This document shows positions 22,321 to 29,289 of a stretch of 35,325 nucleotides of DNA, piece by piece; position 1 is the first letter of the stretch, and each line of letters begins with the position of its first letter. This DNA is from a virus. The stretch covers positions 1 to 35,325 of IMG/VR virus record IMGVR_UViG_3300031675_000586; one strand, written 5' to 3'. Under the pieces are notes generated by a model. The model ran no database searches and had not been told where the DNA came from. It saw only the letters and a program-made list of their open reading frames with translations. The position numbers and the translations under genes were made by a program.

Positions 22321-22329
22321 AATATACTC

Positions 22330-23058
22330 CTAATCTGCAAATGCTCTTTCTAATAAAAAGTCGCCGCTTTCGCCGACGTTACCTTCTTCCCATCCTAACC
22401 CTTTAAACAATGTGCGGCTAGTCTTGTTTAATTCCGGACTGCCGCACACCATAACTGTGTCCCTACTCTTTGTAAAACCACTCGGTAAGTAGTCCTCAAT
22501 GTAGTTCCAGAACCTTCCAGGTCTTATGTAAGGTTCGCGAGTCACAGTATTAATATACACTAAGTTGGGGAATATGTCAACCATTTCCTCAATTAACTCT
22601 AGGTATGCTAATTCATTAATATTTCTTACAGTATGAAATAAGTAAACATTTTCAAATTTATCGTACGTTTCGTGATCGTTTATAATACTTATAAACGGAG
22701 CAATGCCTGTTCCAGTGCCTAACATAACAAGGTTTTGCTTAGGTTTTAAATAGTCTATAACTAAACTGCCAACAGTCTTAGGCTTGATATTCATTTCGTC
22801 GCCTACTTGTACATGCTGTAGTAATTCTGTTAAAGGTCCGTTTGGCACCTTAATACTTAGGAATTCAATATGGTCATCATAATTTGTACTTACCATACTG
22901 TATGCTCTAAATAGTTGTTTACCTTCGTATTTGTCTGCAGGTAATCCAATCATAGCAAACTCGCCGTTTTTAAATCTGAATGTTTTGGGTCTGCTTGTTT
23001 TAAAGCTAAATAGTCTGTCACTATAGTGCTTTACTTCTGTTACGGAAACTGTGTGCAT
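22330..23058 (-). CDS. Ferredoxin/flavodoxin-NADP+ reductase (Fpr-like)
   Basis: The ATG at 23058 overlaps the upstream stop (TAATG) and gives 242 residues, similar to bacterial Fpr (about 250). The FAD motif is RAYS (51-54) and the NADP motif LGTGTGIAPF (113-122); VMVCGSPELN is the C-terminal NADP segment. It ends LLERAFAD, like the Rhodobacter-type reductases that finish in an aromatic-containing AFV/AFA tail. It moves electrons between NADPH and ferredoxin or flavodoxin. Radical SAM and Fe-S assembly enzymes need such electrons, as may GMP reductase indirectly for redox balance. The upstream GTG/TTG alternative (23100) would overlap the PRTase gene by 43 bases. Confidence 0.93.
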   Translation of the reverse strand: MHTVSVTEVKHYSDRLFSFKTSRPKTFRFKNGEFAMIGLPADKYEGKQLFRAYSMVSTNYDDHIEFLSIKVPNGPLTELLQHVQVGDEMNIKPKTVGSLVIDYLKPKQNLVMLGTGTGIAPFISIINDHETYDKFENVYLFHTVRNINELAYLELIEEMVDIFPNLVYINTVTREPYIRPGRFWNYIEDYLPSGFTKSRDTVMVCGSPELNKTSRTLFKGLGWEEGNVGESGDFLLERAFAD

Positions 23059-23567
23059 TATTCTCTTATCGGTTGAGGTTCCCACGGATAAACTAACCAA
23101 ACATCTTGTTCTGCTTTGTTTACTTCATGGCATGAATATCTAACTTGTCCAAACTCACTTGATAAGTTTTCTGTGAGCGTAGCAAAACGGACGGTGTTGT
23201 CCCAAATCTGTTCCCACTTAATATCATCAGGTAAGCAACTTGCTTGCCAATCTTGTTGCAACCAGTTAAATGTTGAACCTGTGTCATTGATATCATCAAT
23301 AACTAATATTTTCTCACCGTTAAATGCATCTTCACTCATCCAGCAATTATGTTCTGGAGACATGTTGTCATCACGGAGACTAATTTTTAATGCTTCACAG
23401 CGAATGCCTGTGTGGTTGGAAATAATTGTTGCAGGGATATTACCACCTCTAGTAAGTCCTACTATGTAATCAGGACGCCAGTTGTCAGCATACATTTGAT
23501 TAACAATGCTTTGACACATACGCTCTGTGTCTTCCCAACTGTAAAAATGTTTCTTTATAGAATCCAA
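23058..23567 (-). CDS. Type I phosphoribosyltransferase
   Basis: Encodes 169 residues. The PRPP-binding signature is ILVIDDINDTGSTF (87-100), with VGLTRGGNIPATIIS as the pyrophosphate loop (36-50). This matches xanthine/hypoxanthine-type purine phosphoribosyltransferases, and the length agrees with XPRT/gpt proteins. The base it uses cannot be read. A purine PRTase near GMP reductase fits purine salvage. It overlaps the upstream GGCT-like gene by 13 bases and the Fpr gene by one. Confidence 0.88.
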   Translation of the reverse strand: MDSIKKHFYSWEDTERMCQSIVNQMYADNWRPDYIVGLTRGGNIPATIISNHTGIRCEALKISLRDDNMSPEHNCWMSEDAFNGEKILVIDDINDTGSTFNWLQQDWQASCLPDDIKWEQIWDNTVRFATLTENLSSEFGQVRYSCHEVNKAEQDVWLVYPWEPQPIRE

Positions 23568-23947
23568 CTCTTCACCTCATCATTGATAATATCAATTTGA
23601 GGGGAATCTGCATCAAGGTGCAAACCAACCCAAGAATCACGTTCTAAATAATACATCCAGGCTTTGCCTTGTGTTGTATTAGTTATTACTCTTTTATAAA
23701 AATCTGGGTATCCTTCAATGCGATCTAACTCATCCATTGTGTCGTTATTTACTTCCCAAACTTCACCTTGAATTTTATAAGTACCCTTTAACACTACTGC
23801 TGGAAACTGCCCAACATCAATCATATCATAGTCAGGATAAGTTGTAGTTGCTTTGCCTACAATCTGTGATCCGGTCCCACTTGATAGTCCTCTTATAGGT
23901 CCACCTGTTTTAAGTGATCCATATACAAATACAAAGTTATTCTTCAT
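23555..23947 (-). CDS. Gamma-glutamylcyclotransferase-like (GGCT/AIG2) protein
   Basis: Encodes 130 residues. The substrate-binding VYGSLKTGG (8-16) and the catalytic glutamate E78 in DELDRIEGYPDFYKR are both present; GEVWEVNNDTMDELDRIEG is the usual core. Members release 5-oxoproline from gamma-glutamyl amines or peptides. Such proteins occur in T4-like phages but their substrate is unknown. It overlaps neighbours by 11 and 13 bases. Confidence 0.87.
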   Translation of the reverse strand: MKNNFVFVYGSLKTGGPIRGLSSGTGSQIVGKATTTYPDYDMIDVGQFPAVVLKGTYKIQGEVWEVNNDTMDELDRIEGYPDFYKRVITNTTQGKAWMYYLERDSWVGLHLDADSPQIDIINDEVKSWIL

Positions 23948-24152
23948 TTATTTGTTCCTCTAATGCTTTAATGCGTTGATTCATCATAGTTAACATTCGA
24001 CTGCCATCAGCATCCATGGGAATTGCTCTACTTTTAATAGCCATGCTTTCGAGTTCGTCTACCCTAGAGTTTAACGACGCAATAACATCGTCTTTCTCTT
24101 TAAGAACAGAAAATAATTCTGCTTTAGTCATTTGTGTAGTGCTTTTCTTCAT
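23937..24152 (-). CDS. Coiled-coil small protein
   Basis: The ATG at 24152 gives 71 residues: MKKSTTQMTKAELFSVLKEK, then DDVIASLNSRVDELESMAIK, and a C-terminal NQRIKALEEQINEE. Heptad spacing in both helical stretches suggests a coiled coil. A TTG at 24221 is less likely. No function assigned. Between 24153 and 24246 I see no gene. Confidence 0.65.
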   Translation of the reverse strand: MKKSTTQMTKAELFSVLKEKDDVIASLNSRVDELESMAIKSRAIPMDADGSRMLTMMNQRIKALEEQINEE

Positions 24153-24246
24153 ACTACTACTTATTATATTATCCTTGTTGTTAGGAGATATACTGATATA
24201 AAAATTACTACTTGCAGGCAAATAGCCGCGTTAGTCAAACTTTGCA

Positions 24247-24483
24247 TTATGCACCTATCAAGTTATAGTCGATGAGTTCATTAACTCTGTCGTAGTAATA
24301 GTCTTCATCGGTATTAATACAGTTGGCTATCTTCTGGTGTATAAGTGTTTCTACTTCCTGCTCAGTAAACTCGCCATTCAGTCTGTATTCCAGTCTGATT
24401 GTGTCATTAACATCGTCTGCAATTGATTCAACCAGTTCAGTGTCATCTTGTAGGGCCAGTTCTAGTTCTAGTACAGATGGCAT
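24247..24483 (-). CDS. Acidic small hypothetical protein
   Basis: Encodes 78 residues, very acidic (MPSVLELELALQDDTELVES, then ADDVNDTIRLEYRLNGEFTE) and predicted helical, with a DEDYYYDRVNELIDYN tail. Not recognised. It lies one base after the stop of the 70-residue gene, in the same operon. Confidence 0.65.
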   Translation of the reverse strand: MPSVLELELALQDDTELVESIADDVNDTIRLEYRLNGEFTEQEVETLIHQKIANCINTDEDYYYDRVNELIDYNLIGA

Positions 24484-24484
24484 C

Positions 24485-24697
24485 TTATTTAACCGCTTGT
24501 ATTAAACCATTTGACATTGTAACTTGTGCAAAGAATTCACGGCCAGGAAGTCCGGTAACTGCTGGACGGTGTGCTCCTACAAACGAACCGTCAGCTTTAA
24601 ATTCGTCACCGAACATGCTAGTCTCTTGATAGTCTAGGCGTTGCCCTACACACTCTTTTAATTCCTTCTTACTCTTGTAACCCATTAATAACATCAT
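24485..24697 (-). CDS. Conserved small hypothetical protein
   Basis: Encodes 70 residues. The conserved-looking segment is MGYKSKKELKECVGQRLDYQ, followed by ETSMFGDEFKADGSF and REFFAQVTMSNGLI, which recalls small T4-like phage proteins of unknown role. The start at 24697 shares a base with the upstream stop (TAATG); an in-frame ATG at 24685 (MGYKSKK) is also possible. Confidence 0.7.
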   Translation of the reverse strand: MMLLMGYKSKKELKECVGQRLDYQETSMFGDEFKADGSFVGAHRPAVTGLPGREFFAQVTMSNGLIQAVK

Positions 24698-25053
24698 TAT
24701 GCGACCTCCTCAGTCTTATTTTTATAGTTAGCCATCGCTTCTTTAATCATCTTGCGATACTCACCCATTAACTGCCAACCGTTTAAGTCACCTGTTGATT
24801 GGATATCAAATCCGTAACCTTCTCTAACTTGTCTATTTGGCTTATATGAAACTTGCTCTACATAACCAAATTCGATTTTGTAGTATTTCTTTTGGTAGTA
24901 GTTACCTCGTTTATCGCCATGCAACCAAAAAGTATCTTCTTTACCTTGAACAGGAGTCATTACAGCACCTGTTGTAGCCTTAATAAACTTCTTCATATCT
25001 TCTGTGTCTTGATATTCTGAAGCAAGGACTGTTGTGTTTCTTTGTGTAATCAT
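24697..25053 (-). CDS. Hypothetical protein
   Basis: Encodes 118 residues: MITQRNTTVLASEYQDTEDM, a middle with DTFWLHGDKRGNYYQKKYYK, then GWQLMGEYRKMIKEAMANYK. It is basic and aromatic-rich, with no motif that I can place. It immediately follows the 94-residue gene and shares that promoter. Confidence 0.75.
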   Translation of the reverse strand: MITQRNTTVLASEYQDTEDMKKFIKATTGAVMTPVQGKEDTFWLHGDKRGNYYQKKYYKIEFGYVEQVSYKPNRQVREGYGFDIQSTGDLNGWQLMGEYRKMIKEAMANYKNKTEEVA

Positions 25054-25338
25054 TTATTTTCCTGTGTATCCTTTGGCTTCCATTGCCCCTCTAGGATGAA
25101 TTGTTGTAGCAAGATGCAAGTACTCTTCGATAGTAAAGTTCTTTACAATGAAGTTAACCCATGCTTTCCAAGGCTTGTAATTGCCATATTTGAATCTAGC
25201 AATAAACTCTGATCTTGGAGTTCCTACTCTAGTAGGATGACAAGGTAGCTCATAGTACTTAGACTGAGTATGCTCTCCTGTGTACATTAGGTACATTCCG
25301 TCCCATGTAAAGTCTTCTTTGTTGAAATAAGTTTGCAT
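25054..25338 (-). CDS. Hypothetical protein, first gene of an early-type operon
   Basis: The ATG at 25338 (MQTYFNKEDFTWDGMYLMYT), with GAGAAG upstream, gives 94 residues. An in-frame ATG at 25365 (MLNRKEKKIMQ) lies exactly 6 nt past the -10 box of the promoter and could be a leaderless start adding nine residues. The protein has WKAWVNFIVKNFTIEEYLHL and no known motif. It begins the operon that continues through the small genes to about 24.2 kb. Confidence 0.7.
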   Translation of the reverse strand: MQTYFNKEDFTWDGMYLMYTGEHTQSKYYELPCHPTRVGTPRSEFIARFKYGNYKPWKAWVNFIVKNFTIEEYLHLATTIHPRGAMEAKGYTGK

Positions 25339-25371
25339 AATTTTCTTCTCTTTTCTATTTAACATACAACT

Positions 25372-25399
25372 ATTATAGCAAAAATATAGGATTAGTCAA
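25372..25399 (-). promoter_or_regulatory. Sigma70-type promoter, TTGACT-N16-TATAAT
   Basis: TTGACT (25399-25394) and TATAAT (25377-25372) with a 16-nt spacer, minus strand. It fires away from the plus-strand island at 25.4-25.7 kb. Confidence 0.78.
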
Positions 25400-25417
25400 C
25401 CTTTTCTTATAGTAAAC

Positions 25418-25443
25418 ATGCATTTAACCACCTTTAAATGCAT
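25418..25443. repeat. 10-bp perfect inverted repeat between divergent promoters
   Basis: ATGCATTTAA (25418-25427) and TTAAATGCAT (25434-25443) are exact inverted repeats with a 6-nt centre CCACCT. It sits between the sigma70 promoter at 25372-25399 and the plus-strand late element at 25479. It may be an operator or a hairpin. Confidence 0.65.
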
Positions 25444-25478
25444 ATTTATATGTTTTTTGCTGATATTTTACTCAAGAT

Positions 25479-25486
25479 GATAAATA
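25479..25486 (+). promoter_or_regulatory. Plus-strand late promoter element GATAAATA
   Basis: GATAAATAGTC on the plus strand, the same sequence as at 451-460, about 110 nt upstream of the small plus-strand gene. Confidence 0.55.
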
Positions 25487-25490
25487 GTCT

Positions 25491-25530
25491 TGTAACACAA
25501 CTGTAACAATAGTGTTGATTTACTGTAACA
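25491..25530 (+). repeat. Three TGTAACA repeats in the leader
   Basis: TGTAACA occurs at 25491, 25502 and 25524; the last two are longer (CTGTAACAATA). They lie just downstream of the late element, so would be in the 5' leader of the 49-residue gene. Confidence 0.5.
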
Positions 25531-25597
25531 ATACTCATTAGAGGTGACGTTCCAGAACACTTAGTTGCAATGTGATTACATTTTATAGGAGAATACA

Positions 25598-25747
25598 ATG
25601 GCGAAGCCACTAGGAATAGTAGCCATGTTAACTCAGTTCACAAAGAACTCGAAGGCATCGGTTATTCATCACTTTAATCAACTCGACTCTATTATGAAAG
25701 CTGGTAATGACAGCATCCATACATTAGTTCAGAAATCGTTGACATAA
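25598..25747 (+). CDS. 49-residue plus-strand small protein
   Basis: ATG at 25598, with AGGAGA 6 nt upstream, to TAA at 25745-25747. It reads MAKPLGIVAMLTQFTKNSKA, then SVIHHFNQLDSIMKAGNDS, and IHTLVQKSLT. It is basic, mostly helical, without a membrane segment. It lies alone on the plus strand in a minus-strand region, with its own late element and a terminator starting 3 nt after its stop. This arrangement, not the protein sequence, is the main support. Family unknown. Confidence 0.7.
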   Translation: MAKPLGIVAMLTQFTKNSKASVIHHFNQLDSIMKAGNDSIHTLVQKSLT

Positions 25748-25749
25748 AA

Positions 25750-25771
25750 AAAGGGCCTAAATTGGCCCTTT
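25750..25771. terminator. Bidirectional terminator between convergent genes
   Basis: AAAGGGCC (25750-25757) and GGCCCTTT (25764-25771) form a perfect 8-bp stem with a 6-nt loop. On the plus strand it ends in TTTCTTTAAT; on the minus strand the stem is followed by eight T in a row. It lies between the 49-residue gene and the convergent 25813-26568 gene. Confidence 0.88.
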
Positions 25772-25812
25772 CTTTAATCATTTAATATTTACTAAGTACT
25801 TGGTCCATTATC

Positions 25813-26568
25813 TCAATCCAGCAATCTCCCGGAGCCATCATGTGGCGGAGTTGATTGAACAAACTCATCACCATTATCTGAATCAAAATTATTCCAATCT
25901 TGCGAACTTTCTAACTTCTCTGTCAACGCCTCAGGATTTGCATTATAAGTATCATTCATATCTGCATTCATCTCATCACCTAAATGTAATTGGTCATTAT
26001 GTAAATGTGCTTCTGTTTCAAGTGCTTCTATATCGTCAGTATCAACTACTGGCGGATCAATTGGAGCGGCATCACTAGTAGTAGCGACTGCTGGGTCCAT
26101 AATTGGTTCTGCTGGCACAGGCATACGATGTTCATATGGTGCAGAGTCAACTGGTTGTGTAATATACTCTTCGAGAATTTTTGACGGTGCAACATACCAG
26201 TCGTTAGCATAATTGTTTGACCAATCATCTGCACTTTCGGCTACCCATACGTTACCTGAGTTAGGCAAGAATGACATGTCGGTGTTGTAGTTTGTAGATA
26301 TGTTGTTGTAGTCCCATGCATGATCGTTTGCGACCATCCATGCTTGACAGCATTCGTCCCAATACGCACCGGAGCCTAAATCTTCTGGACATGGATGAGT
26401 TGGTGTTGATGGATGTAAATAATCGCCTGTCACAGGAGCAACAAAGACTTCTTCGTATTCTGCTACAGGTTCGTTATGTGGTAAGTCCCACAATTGCATT
26501 TCTATTTGGTTAAGTTGTTCCCTAACGCCATGGATCATATCCATGATTGCTATTCTTGGATCTAACAT
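25813..26568 (-). CDS. Acidic hypothetical protein, possibly virion-associated
   Basis: Encodes 251 residues starting MLDPRIAIMDMIHGVREQLN. A helical N-terminus is followed by a long low-complexity acidic region with Asp/Asn/Trp/Pro (GAYWDECCQAWMVANDHAWD, ADDWSNNYANDWYVAPS) and a disordered C-terminus. Its late element at 26639-26632 and AGGAG ribosome site fit late expression. No domain recognised. Translation of the opposite strand looks structured in parts but lacks a start with a ribosome site. Confidence 0.75.
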   Translation of the reverse strand: MLDPRIAIMDMIHGVREQLNQIEMQLWDLPHNEPVAEYEEVFVAPVTGDYLHPSTPTHPCPEDLGSGAYWDECCQAWMVANDHAWDYNNISTNYNTDMSFLPNSGNVWVAESADDWSNNYANDWYVAPSKILEEYITQPVDSAPYEHRMPVPAEPIMDPAVATTSDAAPIDPPVVDTDDIEALETEAHLHNDQLHLGDEMNADMNDTYNANPEALTEKLESSQDWNNFDSDNGDEFVQSTPPHDGSGRLLD

Positions 26569-26631
26569 ATTGTTCTCCTATGTTGTGTTTTTTTTATTTG
26601 TTGTAGTAAGTGTTTTGTGTATTCTTCGTAC

Positions 26632-26639
26632 TATTTATT
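26632..26639 (-). promoter_or_regulatory. Late-promoter-like element AATAAATA
   Basis: AATAAATAGT on the minus strand at the end of the nfuA-like gene, about 65 nt before the start of the acidic 251-residue protein. Confidence 0.5.
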
Positions 26640-27240
26640 AATAAAATGCATTTGTTGTATCACTATGGTCTGTAACATCTCTAATACCAGTAAGTTCCGG
26701 AACAGCGGCTAACAGTTGAGTTTCAACTCCATATTTAAGAGTAGCATCAACTTGAGAACATCCTTGACATCCACCACCAAAACTTAATATAACAACTTTT
26801 TCTTCCGTTATCTCAACTAGGCTACATTCGCCACCATGTGCCGCAATGCCTGGATTAACATCATTCCATAGCACATAGTTTACTCGTTCTTCTAATGAAG
26901 CATCGTGACCTAATTTAGGTAATTTACTGTTAGGTGCTTTAATAGTTAAACTGCCACCGTAATTGTCTGGGTCGTAATTAACTGTTGCTTCGTGTAAAAA
27001 CTTAACGGTTTTTGTATCTACAAATGCTTTTATCTTTTCGAACTCATATAGGATAGTAGGATCATCACTATCAACTCTATGATATGTTAGTAATGTTTCT
27101 GCTTTAGGTGTACCTGCCTGATCAATATACAGCCTAACGCCTATTACATCATCGTCTTGTTTTTCTAGTAACGATGTAAGGAATTCCTGTGCGGAATCTG
27201 AGATCGATATTTCGTATTCTTCTATCATTATACTTGGCAT
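26638..27240 (-). CDS. nfuA: NfuA-like Fe-S cluster carrier
   Basis: Encodes 200 residues, like NfuA (about 190). The N-terminal domain (about 1-105) resembles an A-type carrier that has lost its cysteines; the C-terminal NifU domain has the CxxC motif FGGGCQGCSQVDATLK (C158, C161) and PELTGIRDVTDHSD, closely following E. coli NfuA. NfuA delivers [4Fe-4S] clusters, notably to radical SAM proteins such as lipoyl synthase. The start at 27240 has GAGGTG upstream; the ATG at 27228 (TAATG with the dCMP deaminase stop) is an alternative. It suits the two radical SAM genes here. Confidence 0.94.
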   Translation of the reverse strand: MPSIMIEEYEISISDSAQEFLTSLLEKQDDDVIGVRLYIDQAGTPKAETLLTYHRVDSDDPTILYEFEKIKAFVDTKTVKFLHEATVNYDPDNYGGSLTIKAPNSKLPKLGHDASLEERVNYVLWNDVNPGIAAHGGECSLVEITEEKVVILSFGGGCQGCSQVDATLKYGVETQLLAAVPELTGIRDVTDHSDTTNAFY

Positions 27241-27653
27241 TGTTTCACCTCTATGTTGCTTTTCTCTAAAAATTGTTTACCTGAACCTTTTGCGGCTTCA
27301 TAATTTATATCGTAGTATACACTACTTATCCCCGCTTGGTGAATTAATTTAGCACATTCCAGGCAAGGAGTGTGGGTACAAAACAATGTTGCACCTTTAC
27401 TTGACTCTGTACTCTGTGCTACTTTGGCTATTGCATTAGTTTCTGCATGTAATACTTCTGGCTTTGTGTGGCTTTTAGTGTCAACTATGTATTCACACTG
27501 GTTAGACCAACCACTAGGCATACCATTGTACCCAATGCTAATGATCCTGTTGTCCTTAACAATAACAGCGCCTACTTGGGCTCTTTCGGCAGAACTTAAC
27601 TTTGCTGTTTCATAAGCAATGGCCATATAGTAAGGTATAAACTTACTTTTCAT
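27228..27653 (-). CDS. dCMP deaminase
   Basis: Encodes 141 residues. The zinc and catalytic motif is VLHAETNAI (H69, E71) with THTPCLECAK (C97, C100). SSAERAQVGAVIVKDNRIIS and GYNGMPSGW are deoxycytidylate deaminase features; T4 cd is the equivalent. It converts dCMP to dUMP for thymidylate synthesis. It overlaps the ketoacyl synthase gene by 11 bases and the NfuA gene by 13. The family is standard in T4-like phages. Confidence 0.95.
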   Translation of the reverse strand: MKSKFIPYYMAIAYETAKLSSAERAQVGAVIVKDNRIISIGYNGMPSGWSNQCEYIVDTKSHTKPEVLHAETNAIAKVAQSTESSKGATLFCTHTPCLECAKLIHQAGISSVYYDINYEAAKGSGKQFLEKSNIEVKQCQV

Positions 27654-28854
27654 ATTTGCTTACACTAACTGCAGAACTGCGTCCGCCAAATCCAAAACTT
27701 GTTTTCATTAGCCTATTGTATTCAAAGTGTTGTTTGCTGTCATATGTAAACGAAAAATGTGTGTTATCAAAAGGTTCTACTAATCCTGCATTGCCTGGAA
27801 TAAAGTTCTCGTTCATTGCCTCTGCACCTAGTACAAGTTCTATTAAACAACTAGCACCCATCATGTGTCCTACTTGTCCTTTGTTGCTGTATAACCACGA
27901 ATCCTTGTTAAAGTATTCTTTAAGAACATCATGTTCAATTGGGTCACCTACTGGTGTTCCTGTTGCATGTGCATTTATTACATTGTAGTCATCAACAGTT
28001 GTACCAGCTTTTTTCATTGCTTCTTCAATTGCCATCTTACCACCAGTACCTGCTGGGTCTGGTTGCGTAGGGTGATGTGCATCACTGGCAATACCAATAC
28101 CGTCAATTACCCAACGTATGTTTGCGCCACGCTTCTGTGCTTTTTCTAAAGGCTCGACAATCAAGTACACACTTCCTTCTCCAGGAATAATACCATCTCG
28201 GTCCTTGTCCCACGGAACACTCTTTGGTGTTTTTGAGTGGGCACCTAAGGCTTGGAAATAATATAGTGTTGTACTTGACGTCATGAAATCGGTTGCGCCA
28301 ACAATAGCACAGTCAGTACCTGTTTCCAAATACTTCTCTGCTGTTTGCAATGCTTGTACACCTGAGATACACGTTGCGGCAATTACACTTGCTGGTCCGT
28401 GTATTTTAAAATGTTCACTAATAACATTACTTACATATTCTTGTGCTGAATTTAATAATACTTTAGGGTGAATCTTTTTTCTACCATTAATTATGTCTGA
28501 TACCCAATCTAGTTCACTTATACATCCACCTTGAATACTGCCTACAAACACAGGGGTGTCATAGGGCAGAGTTATACCACTCATCTTAACTGCTTCATCA
28601 CAAGCAATTAAACTTGTAGTACAAATAGGATCGGAGTATCGCTGATCTCTGTCAGGTACTAAATCATCAATGTTTAAATCGTTATAGTTTGCATGAAATA
28701 TCTTTTCTAATTTCATTAATGGTGATGCAATAGGGTCGTCCTTAATTCTTGCATCTGCTAACGGCACCACCATATCTTTTAGATTTTGTATGTTGTCAGG
28801 TACATTATTTCCTAGTGGAGAAACTATCCCAACGCCTGTTACTGCCATTTTCAT
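27643..28854 (-). CDS. Beta-ketoacyl-ACP synthase (FabF/KAS II-like)
   Basis: Encodes 403 residues, the normal FabF length. The active-site cysteine is C162 in SVIAATCISGVQALQTAEKY; the histidines are H296 (VINAHATGTPVGD) and H330 with K325 (YSNKGQVGHMMGAS). The thiolase-fold start MKMAVTGVGIVSPLGNN and RDGIIPGEGSVYLIVEPLE also match. KAS II extends acyl-ACP with malonyl-ACP. A full-length phage version could change host membrane lipid chain length or make an acyl product; there is no adjacent acyl carrier protein. It is separate from the virion genes and close to other metabolic genes. This is an uncommon phage gene. Confidence 0.93.
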   Translation of the reverse strand: MKMAVTGVGIVSPLGNNVPDNIQNLKDMVVPLADARIKDDPIASPLMKLEKIFHANYNDLNIDDLVPDRDQRYSDPICTTSLIACDEAVKMSGITLPYDTPVFVGSIQGGCISELDWVSDIINGRKKIHPKVLLNSAQEYVSNVISEHFKIHGPASVIAATCISGVQALQTAEKYLETGTDCAIVGATDFMTSSTTLYYFQALGAHSKTPKSVPWDKDRDGIIPGEGSVYLIVEPLEKAQKRGANIRWVIDGIGIASDAHHPTQPDPAGTGGKMAIEEAMKKAGTTVDDYNVINAHATGTPVGDPIEHDVLKEYFNKDSWLYSNKGQVGHMMGASCLIELVLGAEAMNENFIPGNAGLVEPFDNTHFSFTYDSKQHFEYNRLMKTSFGFGGRSSAVSVSKYEK

Positions 28855-28869
28855 TGTGTATGTCCTATG

Positions 28870-29289
28870 TTAGTTTTTATACCTTTCTGAAAGATATTGT
28901 TCGTGCTGTACCCATTTGCCTTCTTTAACAAATCCCCATTCTCGTTTTACTGGACCGGGTATAAATAAAGTCCATACATCAGTGCCAGGCTCCAACTCGA
29001 TACGGTGCAGGCTATTACTGCCAGCAAGGCGAAACGTACCTGGGGGCCGCCAATGCCTGCCAGTTGGTGTATGTTCCCAATAGCCACCTTTAAGGATAAT
29101 AGTGAGGTAAGGCCAAGGATGATCATGTAAATCATCTGGATCCCCTTTGTGAAAGTTGTGTAAGAAAATGTTAAATGGAAACCATTTTCTGTCTCTTAAA
29201 AACAAGTAGTATCTTGTTAAGTAAGGTGTATTGTCTGCGTCGAGTATAACTCTCTTTCTATGTAGTTTCTCTAACCATTCTAAAATCAT
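28870..29289 (-). CDS. Cupin-fold protein
   Basis: Encodes 139 residues. The cupin core is DDLHDHPWPYLTIILKGGYW (H55, H57) followed by PPGTFRLAGSNSLHRIELEP (H95) and TLFIPGP. Two histidines plus a later one are typical metal ligands of small cupins. REWGFVKEGKW gives a C-terminal strand. Small single-domain cupins bind metals and may be dioxygenases, isomerases or sugar-binding proteins; this one cannot be narrowed. It overlaps the membrane gene by 4 bases. Confidence 0.82.
   Translation of the reverse strand: MILEWLEKLHRKRVILDADNTPYLTRYYLFLRDRKWFPFNIFLHNFHKGDPDDLHDHPWPYLTIILKGGYWEHTPTGRHWRPPGTFRLAGSNSLHRIELEPGTDVWTLFIPGPVKREWGFVKEGKWVQHEQYLSERYKN

Noticed and set aside
25800-26078. Plus-strand frame opposite the acidic 251-residue gene.
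   Set aside because: No ribosome site and His/Tyr-rich low-complexity sequence; the terminator just upstream ends plus-strand transcription.
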